From: Sphingobacterium sp. UBA4616
GTDB taxonomy: Bacteria; Bacteroidota; Bacteroidia; Sphingobacteriales; Sphingobacteriaceae
Length of the DNA: 9,017 nt
Assembly (NCBI GenBank): GCA_002386525.1
Contig: DGIS01000009.1
Span: 1 to 9,017 of the forward strand
Direction: 5' to 3'
How positions within the stretch are numbered: position 1 is the stretch's first letter; every line of letters begins with the position of its first letter. Under the pieces are notes generated by a model. That model did no database searches, had not been told where the DNA came from, and was given only the letters and a program-made list of their open reading frames with translations. Below, piece after piece: positions 1 through 5,921 of the stretch. Position numbers and translations under genes: made by a program.

Positions 1-66
1 ACTGAACTGTATTTTTTGTTGCGTAAAAAGCATGCTGTTTTCTGTTAAAGCCTAATTTAAGATACG

Positions 67-106
67 AAAAAAGGAGCAGAAAACTGATGTTCTCTACTCC
101 TTTTTT
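67..106. terminator. Bidirectional intrinsic terminator downstream of rnhA
   Basis: The arms 67-80 (AAAAAAGGAGCAGA) and 93-106 pair over 13 of 14 positions, with a single C/A mismatch at 77/96, around a 12-nt loop. The arm ends are A-runs and T-runs, so either strand yields a GC-containing stem followed by U's. It lies about 55 nt beyond the rnhA stop codon and would end that minus-strand transcript. It could also serve a plus-strand gene arriving from left of the window. Visible directly; function inferred. Confidence 0.7.
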
Positions 107-159
107 TGCCTTTTTCTAAGGGGACTTTTTCAGTGCCCTCGCAAAAAATATGTCCCTTT

Positions 160-654
160 TTATTTGGCTTCCTCCATTTCAAAGACACTGTCGATTTTCC
201 AGTTCGCTTTATCCTTTGCTGCAGCAACGGCCAAACGATCGCAACGTTCATTTAACGGATGCCCAGCGTGACCTTTTACCCAGACAAGGCGTACGTTGTG
301 CAATCTATAGGCAGTCATCAAACGCAACCAAAGATCTTTATTCTTTTTTCCCGCGAAACCTTTTTGGATCCAGCCATATACCCACTTTTTGTCAATGGCA
401 TCAATAACATATTTGGAGTCAGAATACACTGTAACTTGCTGATGCAAGTTTTTTAAGGCCTCGAGGCCAACAATAACCGCCATTAGTTCCATTCTGTTGT
501 TGGTCGTTTTGCGGTAACCACCCGAAAACTCCTTTTCGATAAGTTTTCCCTTAAAGGTTTCATTATCGCCCGTATAAATAGTTCTTAAAATAGTTCCGTA
601 ACCTCCAGGGCCTGGATTCCCACTTGAAGCACCATCTGTATATAATTCAATCAT
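160..654 (-). CDS. rnhA: Ribonuclease HI
   Basis: Cytoplasmic endonuclease that cuts the RNA strand of RNA/DNA hybrids, removing Okazaki primers and R-loops. The 164-residue protein is a single RNase H fold with the full catalytic set: D7 in [17 protein letters not shown]56 in NNRMEL, D79 in YSDSKY, and H129 and D139 in the stretch [17 protein letters not shown]. Length is close to the usual 150-165 residues, with a slightly longer strand-loop around residues 27-48 than E. coli. No N-terminal hybrid-binding domain is present. I chose the ATG at 654-652 because the catalytic YTDG motif follows within four residues, as in family members. An in-frame TTG at 663 would add three residues but overlaps a promoter-like -7 box. 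The gene stands alone, with a terminator behind it. Identification is secure; only the start is debatable. Confidence 0.97.
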   Translation of the reverse strand: MIELYTDGASSGNPGPGGYGTILRTIYTGDNETFKGKLIEKEFSGGYRKTTNNRMELMAVIVGLEALKNLHQQVTVYSDSKYVIDAIDKKWVYGWIQKGFAGKKNKDLWLRLMTAYRLHNVRLVWVKGHAGHPLNERCDRLAVAAAKDKANWKIDSVFEMEEAK

Positions 655-660
655 ACCCCT

Positions 661-691
661 CAAACATAGATAAATTTGCTTTTATATCCAA
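661..691 (-). promoter_or_regulatory. Candidate Bacteroidota promoter of rnhA
   Basis: Read on the minus strand, TTG (691-689) is followed by 20 nt and then TATGTTTG (668-661), an exact match to the Bacteroidota -7 consensus TAnnTTTG with a suitable spacer from the -33 element. Transcription would begin only a few bases downstream, at or next to the ATG at 654, leaving almost no leader. The motif is seen; promoter activity and the start point are inferred. Confidence 0.45.
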
Positions 692-1045
692 TAATAACGA
701 ACATCTATTACAATAGGTTATAGGTAACTTTCTGAGTACCCTCGAGTTTATTATCCATACATGGCCAATTATAGGAGATTTCTGAAATGGGAGATTCAAC
801 TTATGCTGCTTTGAAAATATTGAAGCAATTTAGTTGTTGTATCACAATTTATCTCTTAAACAATATAACTCTGCGCATTTATATGTATTTTTCCTGCATA
901 AACTTGTTATGTAAACAGTAAAATAGCCTTATGAACTATCGAAGGATAAGAAGGCCGGTGCTATTGAGAGTAACCTTTAAATTATTCGGGCGCTATATTT
1001 TCTCCTGAATTGTGGCGCGATAGCATTTTTTATTAATTTAGTCCC
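664..1045. other. Gene-poor intergenic region with possible leader hairpins
   Basis: About 380 bp between the divergent rnhA and the 1046 gene. I see no RNA gene of known family. One short plus-strand ORF (787-921, 44 residues, beginning MGDSTYAALK) has AGGAG eight bases before its ATG, but nothing recognisable in its product and no independent support. Near the 3' end, TGCTAT (959-964) and GCTAT (992-996) can each pair with ATAGCA (1020-1025), which is followed by six T's (1026-1031) just before the next start codon. This is a possible weak terminator or attenuator in the leader of the 1046 gene. Confidence 0.4.
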
Positions 1046-1501
1046 ATGAATCTGGTTCAAATTGCATTAATTCCGCTGTTCGCTCTTCTTTTTATTTGTT
1101 GCTATTCTGGAGATGGAAGTAGTACTGAACGCTTGCGGGCTGATTCTTTGGTAAGCGAAGTGGTTCACGGAAATTTATCTTTAATAAGCTTGGCCAATTC
1201 TAATGAATTCATGTATTTCAAGGATAAATATTTTTATGAGCCTGCAAATTTGAAGATTATTTCAAACTTTGATAAAATACAAATTCAAGTGGTGACCTAT
1301 AGAATATATCAGCATGTTAAATTGGAGAACAATCGGTATAGGTTTCATATTCAAAATGCCAGGCAATTGCATATTACAAATAAAGCTTTTGTATATTACC
1401 AACGTTCTTTTGAGGAAATGAATCGGCGGGCTGCAGCGAGTAAAGATTCTATTCGGTTACAGCTTCCCAATGACTATGCGACTTTGCTGATAGAGGAATG
1501 A
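1046..1501 (+). CDS. Hypothetical exported or lipoprotein-like protein
   Basis: A 151-residue protein I do not recognise. Residues 3-17 are strongly hydrophobic (Leu/Ile/Phe/Ala) and run into Cys18-Cys19, followed by a Ser/Gly-rich stretch (YSGDGSS). This looks like a lipoprotein signal, but the lipobox (LFIC or FICC) is not canonical and no Lys/Arg precedes the hydrophobic core, so anchoring is uncertain. The rest, about residues 28-151, is a soluble mixed alpha/beta sequence with alternating hydrophobic residues around 70-110 that suggest beta strands, then a basic, helical stretch (about 118-132). It ends 74 bp before the sirtuin gene on the same strand and is probably co-transcribed with it, but nothing here indicates a function. 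The ATG at 1046 is the only start that keeps the hydrophobic N-terminus. Confidence 0.75.
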   Translation: MNLVQIALIPLFALLFICCYSGDGSSTERLRADSLVSEVVHGNLSLISLANSNEFMYFKDKYFYEPANLKIISNFDKIQIQVVTYRIYQHVKLENNRYRFHIQNARQLHITNKAFVYYQRSFEEMNRRAAASKDSIRLQLPNDYATLLIEE

Positions 1502-1575
1502 TCGATGGCAGGTGTTCTTCCTCCAGATGGTCATCTAAAAGGGCTATTTTTAAATTCATTAAGAAGTAAATTTAG

Positions 1576-2265
1576 ATGAAAAAGAAAAATATCGTAGTAT
1601 TAAGTGGAGCTGGTATTTCGGCAGAAAGTGGTATACCTACATTTAGAGATGCAAACGGCTTATGGGAGGGGCATGATGTGATGGAAGTAGCTTCTATTGA
1701 GGGCTGGCGTAGAAATCCGTCACTGGTTCAAAAGTTTTATAATTTGAGACGGAGAGCTGCTTCGCTGGCACAAGCAAACGTCGCTCATCTTGCTTTAGCT
1801 AAACTGGAATTCAAATACAACGTAGTTGTTATCACACAAAATGTCGATCTTTTGCACGAGCAAGCTGGGTCATCTCAAGTTATTCATTTGCATGGTCGCC
1901 TAGATCAGGCAAGGTCCTCTGTTGATGACCGACTGGTTTATCCAATTGCCGGGGATGAGATCAAAATGGGGGATCTGTGTGAAAAAGGCAGTCAGTTGAG
2001 ACCTAATATCGTCTGGTTTGGAGAGGCTGTACCAGCGATTGAAGAGGCTGTCATTGTCGTTTCGGAAGCTGATATTTTAATAATTGTAGGCACCTCTTTG
2101 CAGGTTTATCCTGCAGCTGGACTCAAGGAATTTGCTCCCAATCATTGCAAAACATTTTTAATCGATAAAAAAATACCAAACAATAAATTCTTGCGTAATA
2201 TAACTTTTTTTGAGGAGGCAGCTACTGTCGCTGTTCCCAAATTAGTTGAGCAATTACTTGATTAG
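1576..2265 (+). CDS. Sirtuin-type NAD-dependent protein deacylase (class III, CobB/SIRT5-like)
   Basis: Removes acyl groups (acetyl, or succinyl/malonyl in SIRT5-like members) from protein lysines using NAD+, giving nicotinamide and O-acyl-ADP-ribose; cytoplasmic. The 229-residue chain is a complete sirtuin core. It shows the NAD-binding GAGISAESGIPTFR (11-24), TQNVD (87-91), catalytic His106 in HLHG (104-107), the LRPNIVWFGE block (141-150) and GTSLQVYPA (172-180). Tyr55 and Arg58 (YNLR) match the YxxR pair that class III enzymes use to bind negatively charged acyl groups. The four structural zinc cysteines are missing: the zinc-ribbon region holds only Cys135. I recall the same loss in other Bacteroidota class III sirtuins, so it need not mean inactivity. 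A DUF2891 lipoprotein gene follows after 23 bp, suggesting one operon. The family is certain; acyl preference is inferred. Confidence 0.95.
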   Translation: MKKKNIVVLSGAGISAESGIPTFRDANGLWEGHDVMEVASIEGWRRNPSLVQKFYNLRRRAASLAQANVAHLALAKLEFKYNVVVITQNVDLLHEQAGSSQVIHLHGRLDQARSSVDDRLVYPIAGDEIKMGDLCEKGSQLRPNIVWFGEAVPAIEEAVIVVSEADILIIVGTSLQVYPAAGLKEFAPNHCKTFLIDKKIPNNKFLRNITFFEEAATVAVPKLVEQLLD

Positions 2266-2288
2266 ATAACGGACAGTTTCAAAAAAAT

Positions 2289-3386
2289 ATGAAAAAAGTA
2301 ATAGGAATTCTTTGCGTCTCATTTGCTGTTTTAGCCTGCCATAATAATTCGCAAATTAAAGTAAACACAAGTACAAATAATCAGCCTTTAGTCTTGGATA
2401 GTATTCAAGCGAAGCATTTGCTCAGTTTACCATTGCATTGCATCGAAGTGGAGTATCCTAATAAACTCGGACAGGTGCTAGGTAGTGATCTCGATCTGAA
2501 ATCACCGCGGATGCTGCACCCAATTTTCTATGGTTGTTTTGATTGGCATTCTTCTGTACATGGTTATTGGTCAATTGTCCATATTTTGAAAGAATTTCCA
2601 AATTTGGATAGTTCTGGAGAAATTCGGGAACAATTAAACCAAAATATTACAGCAGAAAATGTTGCGATCGAATTAGCTTTTTTCAAAGATAAGAACAATA
2701 AAAATTTTGAGCGTACGTATGGATGGGCTTGGTTGCTACAGTTACATAAAGAGTTGTTAACTTGGAAAGATGCAGATGCTAAACGCTGGGCCATGAATCT
2801 TGAACCTTTGGTGAATCATGTAGTAAAATCTTATGAGGAGTATCTGCCCAAATTGGTTTATCCGATCAGAACAGGATACCACGATAATTCTGCATTCGGT
2901 ATTTCGTTGTCTTTAGACTACGCGAGAAGCACGGGGAATGTAACATTTGAAAAATCATTGATGACTAATGCTTCACGATTATTTAGCCAAGATAAAGGCT
3001 GTAATATTTCTTTTGAGCCAAGTGGAAGTGATTTTCTTTCTCCTTGTCTTGAGGAAGCGCTATGTATGAGCTTGGTACTTCAAAAAGAGGATTACCGCAA
3101 ATGGCTGAAGGTATTTATGCCAGAGCTGTTTAGTGCAAATTTTAATCTTGAGCCCGGTATTGTGAAAGACCGGACAGATGGACATTTGGTTCATTTGGAT
3201 GGACTTAATTTTAGTTGTGCAAATTGTTTGAATGGTATAGCAAGGGCTTTACCTGAGTTAAGTTACTTGCACAAATTGGCTAATAAACATTTAATGTACT
3301 CTTTGCCCAATATTACAAACAATGATGACTATATGGGGTCGCATTGGCTAGGTACATTCGCTTTGTATGCATTATCAAAGCATTGA
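2289..3386 (+). CDS. DUF2891-family lipoprotein
   Basis: A 365-residue protein of unknown biochemical function that matches my knowledge of the DUF2891 family. The N-terminus (KK, hydrophobic core, VLAC with Cys17) is a good lipoprotein signal, so the mature protein should be membrane-anchored outside the cytoplasm. Family-like blocks are HPIFYGCFDWHSSVHGYW (77-94), YGWAWLLQLHKEL (144-156), TGYHDNSAFG (195-204), HLDGLNFSCANCL (302-314) and YMGSHWLGTFALYAL (348-362). The conserved His, Asp and Trp residues and the mostly helical pattern suggest a helical-barrel enzyme or sugar-binding fold, but that is inference. It starts 23 bp after the sirtuin gene and is the last gene before the terminator at 3511. 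The ATG at 2289 gives the correct signal peptide. Whether it has any link to the sirtuin's chemistry is unknown. Confidence 0.88.
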   Translation: MKKVIGILCVSFAVLACHNNSQIKVNTSTNNQPLVLDSIQAKHLLSLPLHCIEVEYPNKLGQVLGSDLDLKSPRMLHPIFYGCFDWHSSVHGYWSIVHILKEFPNLDSSGEIREQLNQNITAENVAIELAFFKDKNNKNFERTYGWAWLLQLHKELLTWKDADAKRWAMNLEPLVNHVVKSYEEYLPKLVYPIRTGYHDNSAFGISLSLDYARSTGNVTFEKSLMTNASRLFSQDKGCNISFEPSGSDFLSPCLEEALCMSLVLQKEDYRKWLKVFMPELFSANFNLEPGIVKDRTDGHLVHLDGLNFSCANCLNGIARALPELSYLHKLANKHLMYSLPNITNNDDYMGSHWLGTFALYALSKH

Positions 3387-3420
3387 TTATAGAAGATTGT
3401 TTTTGTAAAATAAAAAAATA

Positions 3421-3458
3421 AGAAATCGCTATTTTGTACAAAATAAATAGAGAAATCG
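3421..3458. repeat. 16-bp perfect palindrome flanked by direct repeats
   Basis: TATTTTGTACAAAATA (3430-3445) is a perfect palindrome. It sits between two copies of AGAAATCG (3421-3428 and 3451-3458) that are exactly 30 bp apart. It lies between the DUF2891 stop codon and the terminator. It could be a binding site for a dimeric regulator or part of a 3' untranslated structure. The surrounding DNA is very AT-rich, so chance is a real alternative. Confidence 0.4.
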
Positions 3459-3510
3459 GACGTTATTAATACAAATACTTTTCATAAAATAGGTTAATAT
3501 ATGGCTAAGA

Positions 3511-3540
3511 CCCTAGAGTTCCCCGCTCTAGGGCTTTTTT
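3511..3540 (+). terminator. Intrinsic terminator after the sirtuin-DUF2891 unit
   Basis: CCCTAGAG (3511-3518) pairs perfectly with CTCTAGGG (3526-3533) around the 7-nt loop TTCCCCG, followed by C and six T's (3535-3540). The T-tract is on the plus strand only, so it ends transcription from the left, about 125 nt after the DUF2891 stop codon. It also insulates the convergent minus-strand gene at 3609. Confidence 0.92.
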
Positions 3541-3608
3541 ATATTCAGTTTAGTTCGAAGTCGATAAATCAAATCATAGTCACTCAGATAAAGTTAATTG
3601 GTGTACTA

Positions 3609-4274
3609 TCAATCTGCTTTAACTAATGTGAGATCTTTAAAATGGCCTAAAGTGCCCGGGCCGACCCAAAGTCCAATGCTTCCCCGCAAATCTTTGCCCT
3701 GTTTGAGATCATTAACGATCAAAGTTGGCTGAGAAGACTCATTTAAATAAAGTTTTGCCCTTTCGTTATTGACTTCAATTTTTACTTTTATCCATTCCCC
3801 AGGTCCCATATCAGCATAAGCCTCATACTTCCCAGGAGTCTCCTCCCTTAGTTTCTCCCAAGGATATCCCGGAATAGAGATATATTGGGTTGCATGGTTT
3901 CTACGCAATTGTTCTTCGGCCCGCCCATTTGTAGGACGTAAATAAAAGATTTCTGTTTTTGAGATGTCGGCGCTTGTTCGAAAAGCAATACCAACAAAGC
4001 CACGGGCGGTTTCTCCGGCTTGATCCATGGGCTGGCCCGCAATGCTTACCTCAATCACTCCGTTATGGAAGTCAATATCTTTTATCAGCGCCATTGTTTT
4101 TTCACCATCTGTGAGTCCTTTTACCTGTAGTGCATTTTGTCCCTTGAAGTTTGTTAACTGAGTAGCTACCTGCGAAGGCATTACATTATTTGGTGTCAAT
4201 TTGATCTTTTGAGCATATGTCTGCGTAAGCAAAAAGTAGCCAAAAGCAAAACAGAGAACCGTCTTTGTAAGCAT
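3609..4274 (-). CDS. Exported concanavalin-A-like (DUF1080/LamG-type) protein
   Basis: A 221-residue protein with a Sec signal peptide (hydrophobic 5-18, probable cleavage TYA|Q after residue 21), so it acts in the periplasm or at the surface. The mature part is one beta-sandwich of the concanavalin-A/LamG type. It has the characteristic run IFYLRPTNGRAEEQLRRNH (109-127), the GYPWEKLREETPGKYE stretch (136-151), PGEWIKVKIEV (158-168) and a closing GSIGLWVGPGTLGHF (198-212). Related DUF1080 proteins are annotated as family-16-like glycoside hydrolases or 3-keto-glycoside-cleaving enzymes, but this member may only bind sugar. I cannot assign catalytic residues. It is divergent from the Gfo/Idh/MocA oxidoreductase at 4423, a pairing consistent with oxidation and then cleavage of a glycoside. 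The ATG at 4274 gives an intact signal peptide. The fold is confident; the activity is not. Confidence 0.82.
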   Translation of the reverse strand: MLTKTVLCFAFGYFLLTQTYAQKIKLTPNNVMPSQVATQLTNFKGQNALQVKGLTDGEKTMALIKDIDFHNGVIEVSIAGQPMDQAGETARGFVGIAFRTSADISKTEIFYLRPTNGRAEEQLRRNHATQYISIPGYPWEKLREETPGKYEAYADMGPGEWIKVKIEVNNERAKLYLNESSQPTLIVNDLKQGKDLRGSIGLWVGPGTLGHFKDLTLVKAD

Positions 4275-4303
4275 AATAGTTGTTTAATGGTTTTAATCGT
4301 TAT

Positions 4304-4334
4304 CGAAGATAGTAAAAGTGTTATTTAAAAGCAA
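4304..4334 (-). promoter_or_regulatory. Candidate promoter of the exported lectin-fold gene
   Basis: On the minus strand, TTG (4334-4332), a 20-nt spacer and TATCTTCG (4311-4304) match the Bacteroidota -33/-7 pattern, with seven of eight positions compatible with TAnnTTTG. The spacing is identical to the candidate at rnhA. It would give a leader of about 25 nt before the ATG at 4274. Inferred from sequence only. Confidence 0.4.
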
Positions 4335-4377
4335 TTAAGTATTTACGTAGGATGCTATTAATGACAGCTTTTTAATA

Positions 4378-4413
4378 GTTTATTGCCTATTATTCTTATA
4401 TTAGGTAATAAAC
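4378..4413. promoter_or_regulatory. 12-bp inverted repeat (putative operator or leader hairpin)
   Basis: GTTTATTGCCTA (4378-4389) and TAGGTAATAAAC (4402-4413) are inverted copies matching at 11 of 12 positions; the twelfth can be a G-U pair in RNA. They are separated by 12 nt. The repeat ends nine bases before the ATG of the oxidoreductase at 4423. It could be an operator for a dimeric repressor controlling the divergent pair, or a leader hairpin that affects translation. No T-tract follows, so it is not a terminator. Confidence 0.5.
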
Positions 4414-4422
4414 CATTAAATT

Positions 4423-5781
4423 ATGATTACTTTCAATTTAAATCGCAGGAGATTTATTCAAGGAGCAGGGGCGGTGCTAACCTTGTCAGCATTGCAAGTT
4501 AAAGCGCTGTCGTTTAAAGATGTCGTAAAAAAATTTCGGGTTGGGTTAATTGGTGCAGGCTGGTACGGCAGAAGTGATTTGTGTCGTTTAATTCAGGTTC
4601 GTGATGTCGATGTCGTTGCAATATGTGATGTTGATAACCGTCACTTACAAGAAGCGGGACGTCTAATTAGTGATCGTCAGGTTTCGAAAAAGGTTCCGAA
4701 ACTTTACAATGACTATAGAGAGATGCTTGCTAATCACAAATTTGATCTCGTTTTAATTGGAACCCCAGATCATTGGCATGCAAGGCAGGCTATTGACGCA
4801 ATACGTTCGGGAGCACATCTTTATTTGCAAAAACCTATCAGTGTTGATGTGCTTGAGGGGGATGCGATTTGGCGTGCTGCAAGGAAATATAATAGAAAAG
4901 TTCAGGTAGGAACTCAGCGCAGAAGCACAGCTCATCTTGTCGATGCCAAGAATCGTGTGATCGATCGCGGCTTACTCGGTAAAATTTCTCATGTAGAAAT
5001 GTGTTGTTACTACCATATGCGAAAGAATGGCAATCCACCTACCGAATCAGTGCCAGAATTTTTTGATTATGAACTTTGGACTGGGCCAGCACCTTCGCGC
5101 ACCTTTGATGGCCTACCTCATGGGAGCTGGTGGCGAACTTTTATGGCCTACGGGAACGGAATAACCGGGGATATGGGAATGCACATGTTTGATACAGTGC
5201 GCTGGCTTTTGCAGCTTAAATGGCCCAAAAGCGTTTATGCGAAAGGGGGGATTTATGTTCAAAAAGGTGGGAAATCGACAATTTCAGACACTCAAACTGC
5301 CATATTTGAATACGAAGATCTTAATTGCGTATGGCAGCATAGGACATGGGGCTCAGCAGCAGACCCAGAATATCCTTGGTCATTCGTTATATATGGTGAT
5401 AAAGGTACTTTGAAGGGGAGCGTTATGAAATATGAATTTATCCCGATTGGAGAAGGTGAATCCATTCGACAAGATGTTATTTTGGAAAAAGAGGAGTTTC
5501 CCGAAGATCTTACAGAACACCGAATAGAGCTTCATACCGCTCCTGCTACAAGAAAGCATATGCTTGATCTTTTATCGGCAATTGATAACAACCATCTTCC
5601 TATAGCGGATATTGAAGAAGGATATATATCGACCGCAAGCTGTATTTTGGCCAATTTGTCGATGCAGCTGAATCGCCCTTTAGTTTATGATCCAACGCAA
5701 AAAATATGTATTGATGACCCCGAGGCAACTCAGTTGCTGCGCAGACCCTATCGCAGCCCGTGGCAACATCCGTATGAATAG
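4423..5781 (+). CDS. Gfo/Idh/MocA-family oxidoreductase with Tat signal
   Basis: A 452-residue NAD(P)-dependent sugar or polyol oxidoreductase, probably exported folded with its cofactor. The N-terminus carries a twin-arginine motif (NRRRFIQ, 7-13) and a hydrophobic run (14-26). The Rossmann domain follows: VGLIGAGWYG (40-49), acidic Asp69 after AIC, TPDHWHA (114-120) and LQKPIS (135-140), where Lys137 is the usual catalytic lysine and Gln136 replaces the more common Glu of EKP. The C-terminal alpha/beta domain includes ELWTGPAP (217-224) and GDMGMHMFDTVRWLL (249-263), with the conserved His and Asp. Length is normal for the Tat-type clade. It is divergent from the lectin-fold gene at 4274, with a 148-bp shared control region and an inverted repeat just upstream of the ATG. 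In Bacteroidota such pairs are linked to 3-keto-glycoside pathways; the substrate here is unknown. Confidence 0.93.
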   Translation: MITFNLNRRRFIQGAGAVLTLSALQVKALSFKDVVKKFRVGLIGAGWYGRSDLCRLIQVRDVDVVAICDVDNRHLQEAGRLISDRQVSKKVPKLYNDYREMLANHKFDLVLIGTPDHWHARQAIDAIRSGAHLYLQKPISVDVLEGDAIWRAARKYNRKVQVGTQRRSTAHLVDAKNRVIDRGLLGKISHVEMCCYYHMRKNGNPPTESVPEFFDYELWTGPAPSRTFDGLPHGSWWRTFMAYGNGITGDMGMHMFDTVRWLLQLKWPKSVYAKGGIYVQKGGKSTISDTQTAIFEYEDLNCVWQHRTWGSAADPEYPWSFVIYGDKGTLKGSVMKYEFIPIGEGESIRQDVILEKEEFPEDLTEHRIELHTAPATRKHMLDLLSAIDNNHLPIADIEEGYISTASCILANLSMQLNRPLVYDPTQKICIDDPEATQLLRRPYRSPWQHPYE

Positions 5782-5921
5782 TTGGTAAATAGGGTATGAT
5801 TAAATTTTACTCCCTTATTTTGAGTATTGTATTGGCTGATAGGATAATTAATAATAATTTGCTAATAATTTATTTTACATTTATCTGTTAATTATTTCAT
5901 TCTTTAGAACCGTTACCATTT

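Noticed and set aside
117..157. GGGGAC/GTCCCT pairing right behind the rnhA stop codon
   Set aside because: It is a short stem with an interior of more than 25 nt; the hairpin at 67-106 is far better.
787..921. 44-residue plus-strand ORF preceded by AGGAG
   Set aside because: The product has no recognisable feature and Shine-Dalgarno sequences carry little weight in Bacteroidota. Listed only inside the intergenic note.
1502..1575. AGATGGTCATCT near-palindrome before the sirtuin gene
   Set aside because: It is a few base pairs with almost no loop; chance is more likely than a site.
5787..5821. Hairpin-like AAATAGGGTA / TACTCCCTTATTTT after the oxidoreductase stop
   Set aside because: The stem needs two bulges and only three G-C pairs, so it is too weak to call a terminator, although the location is suitable.
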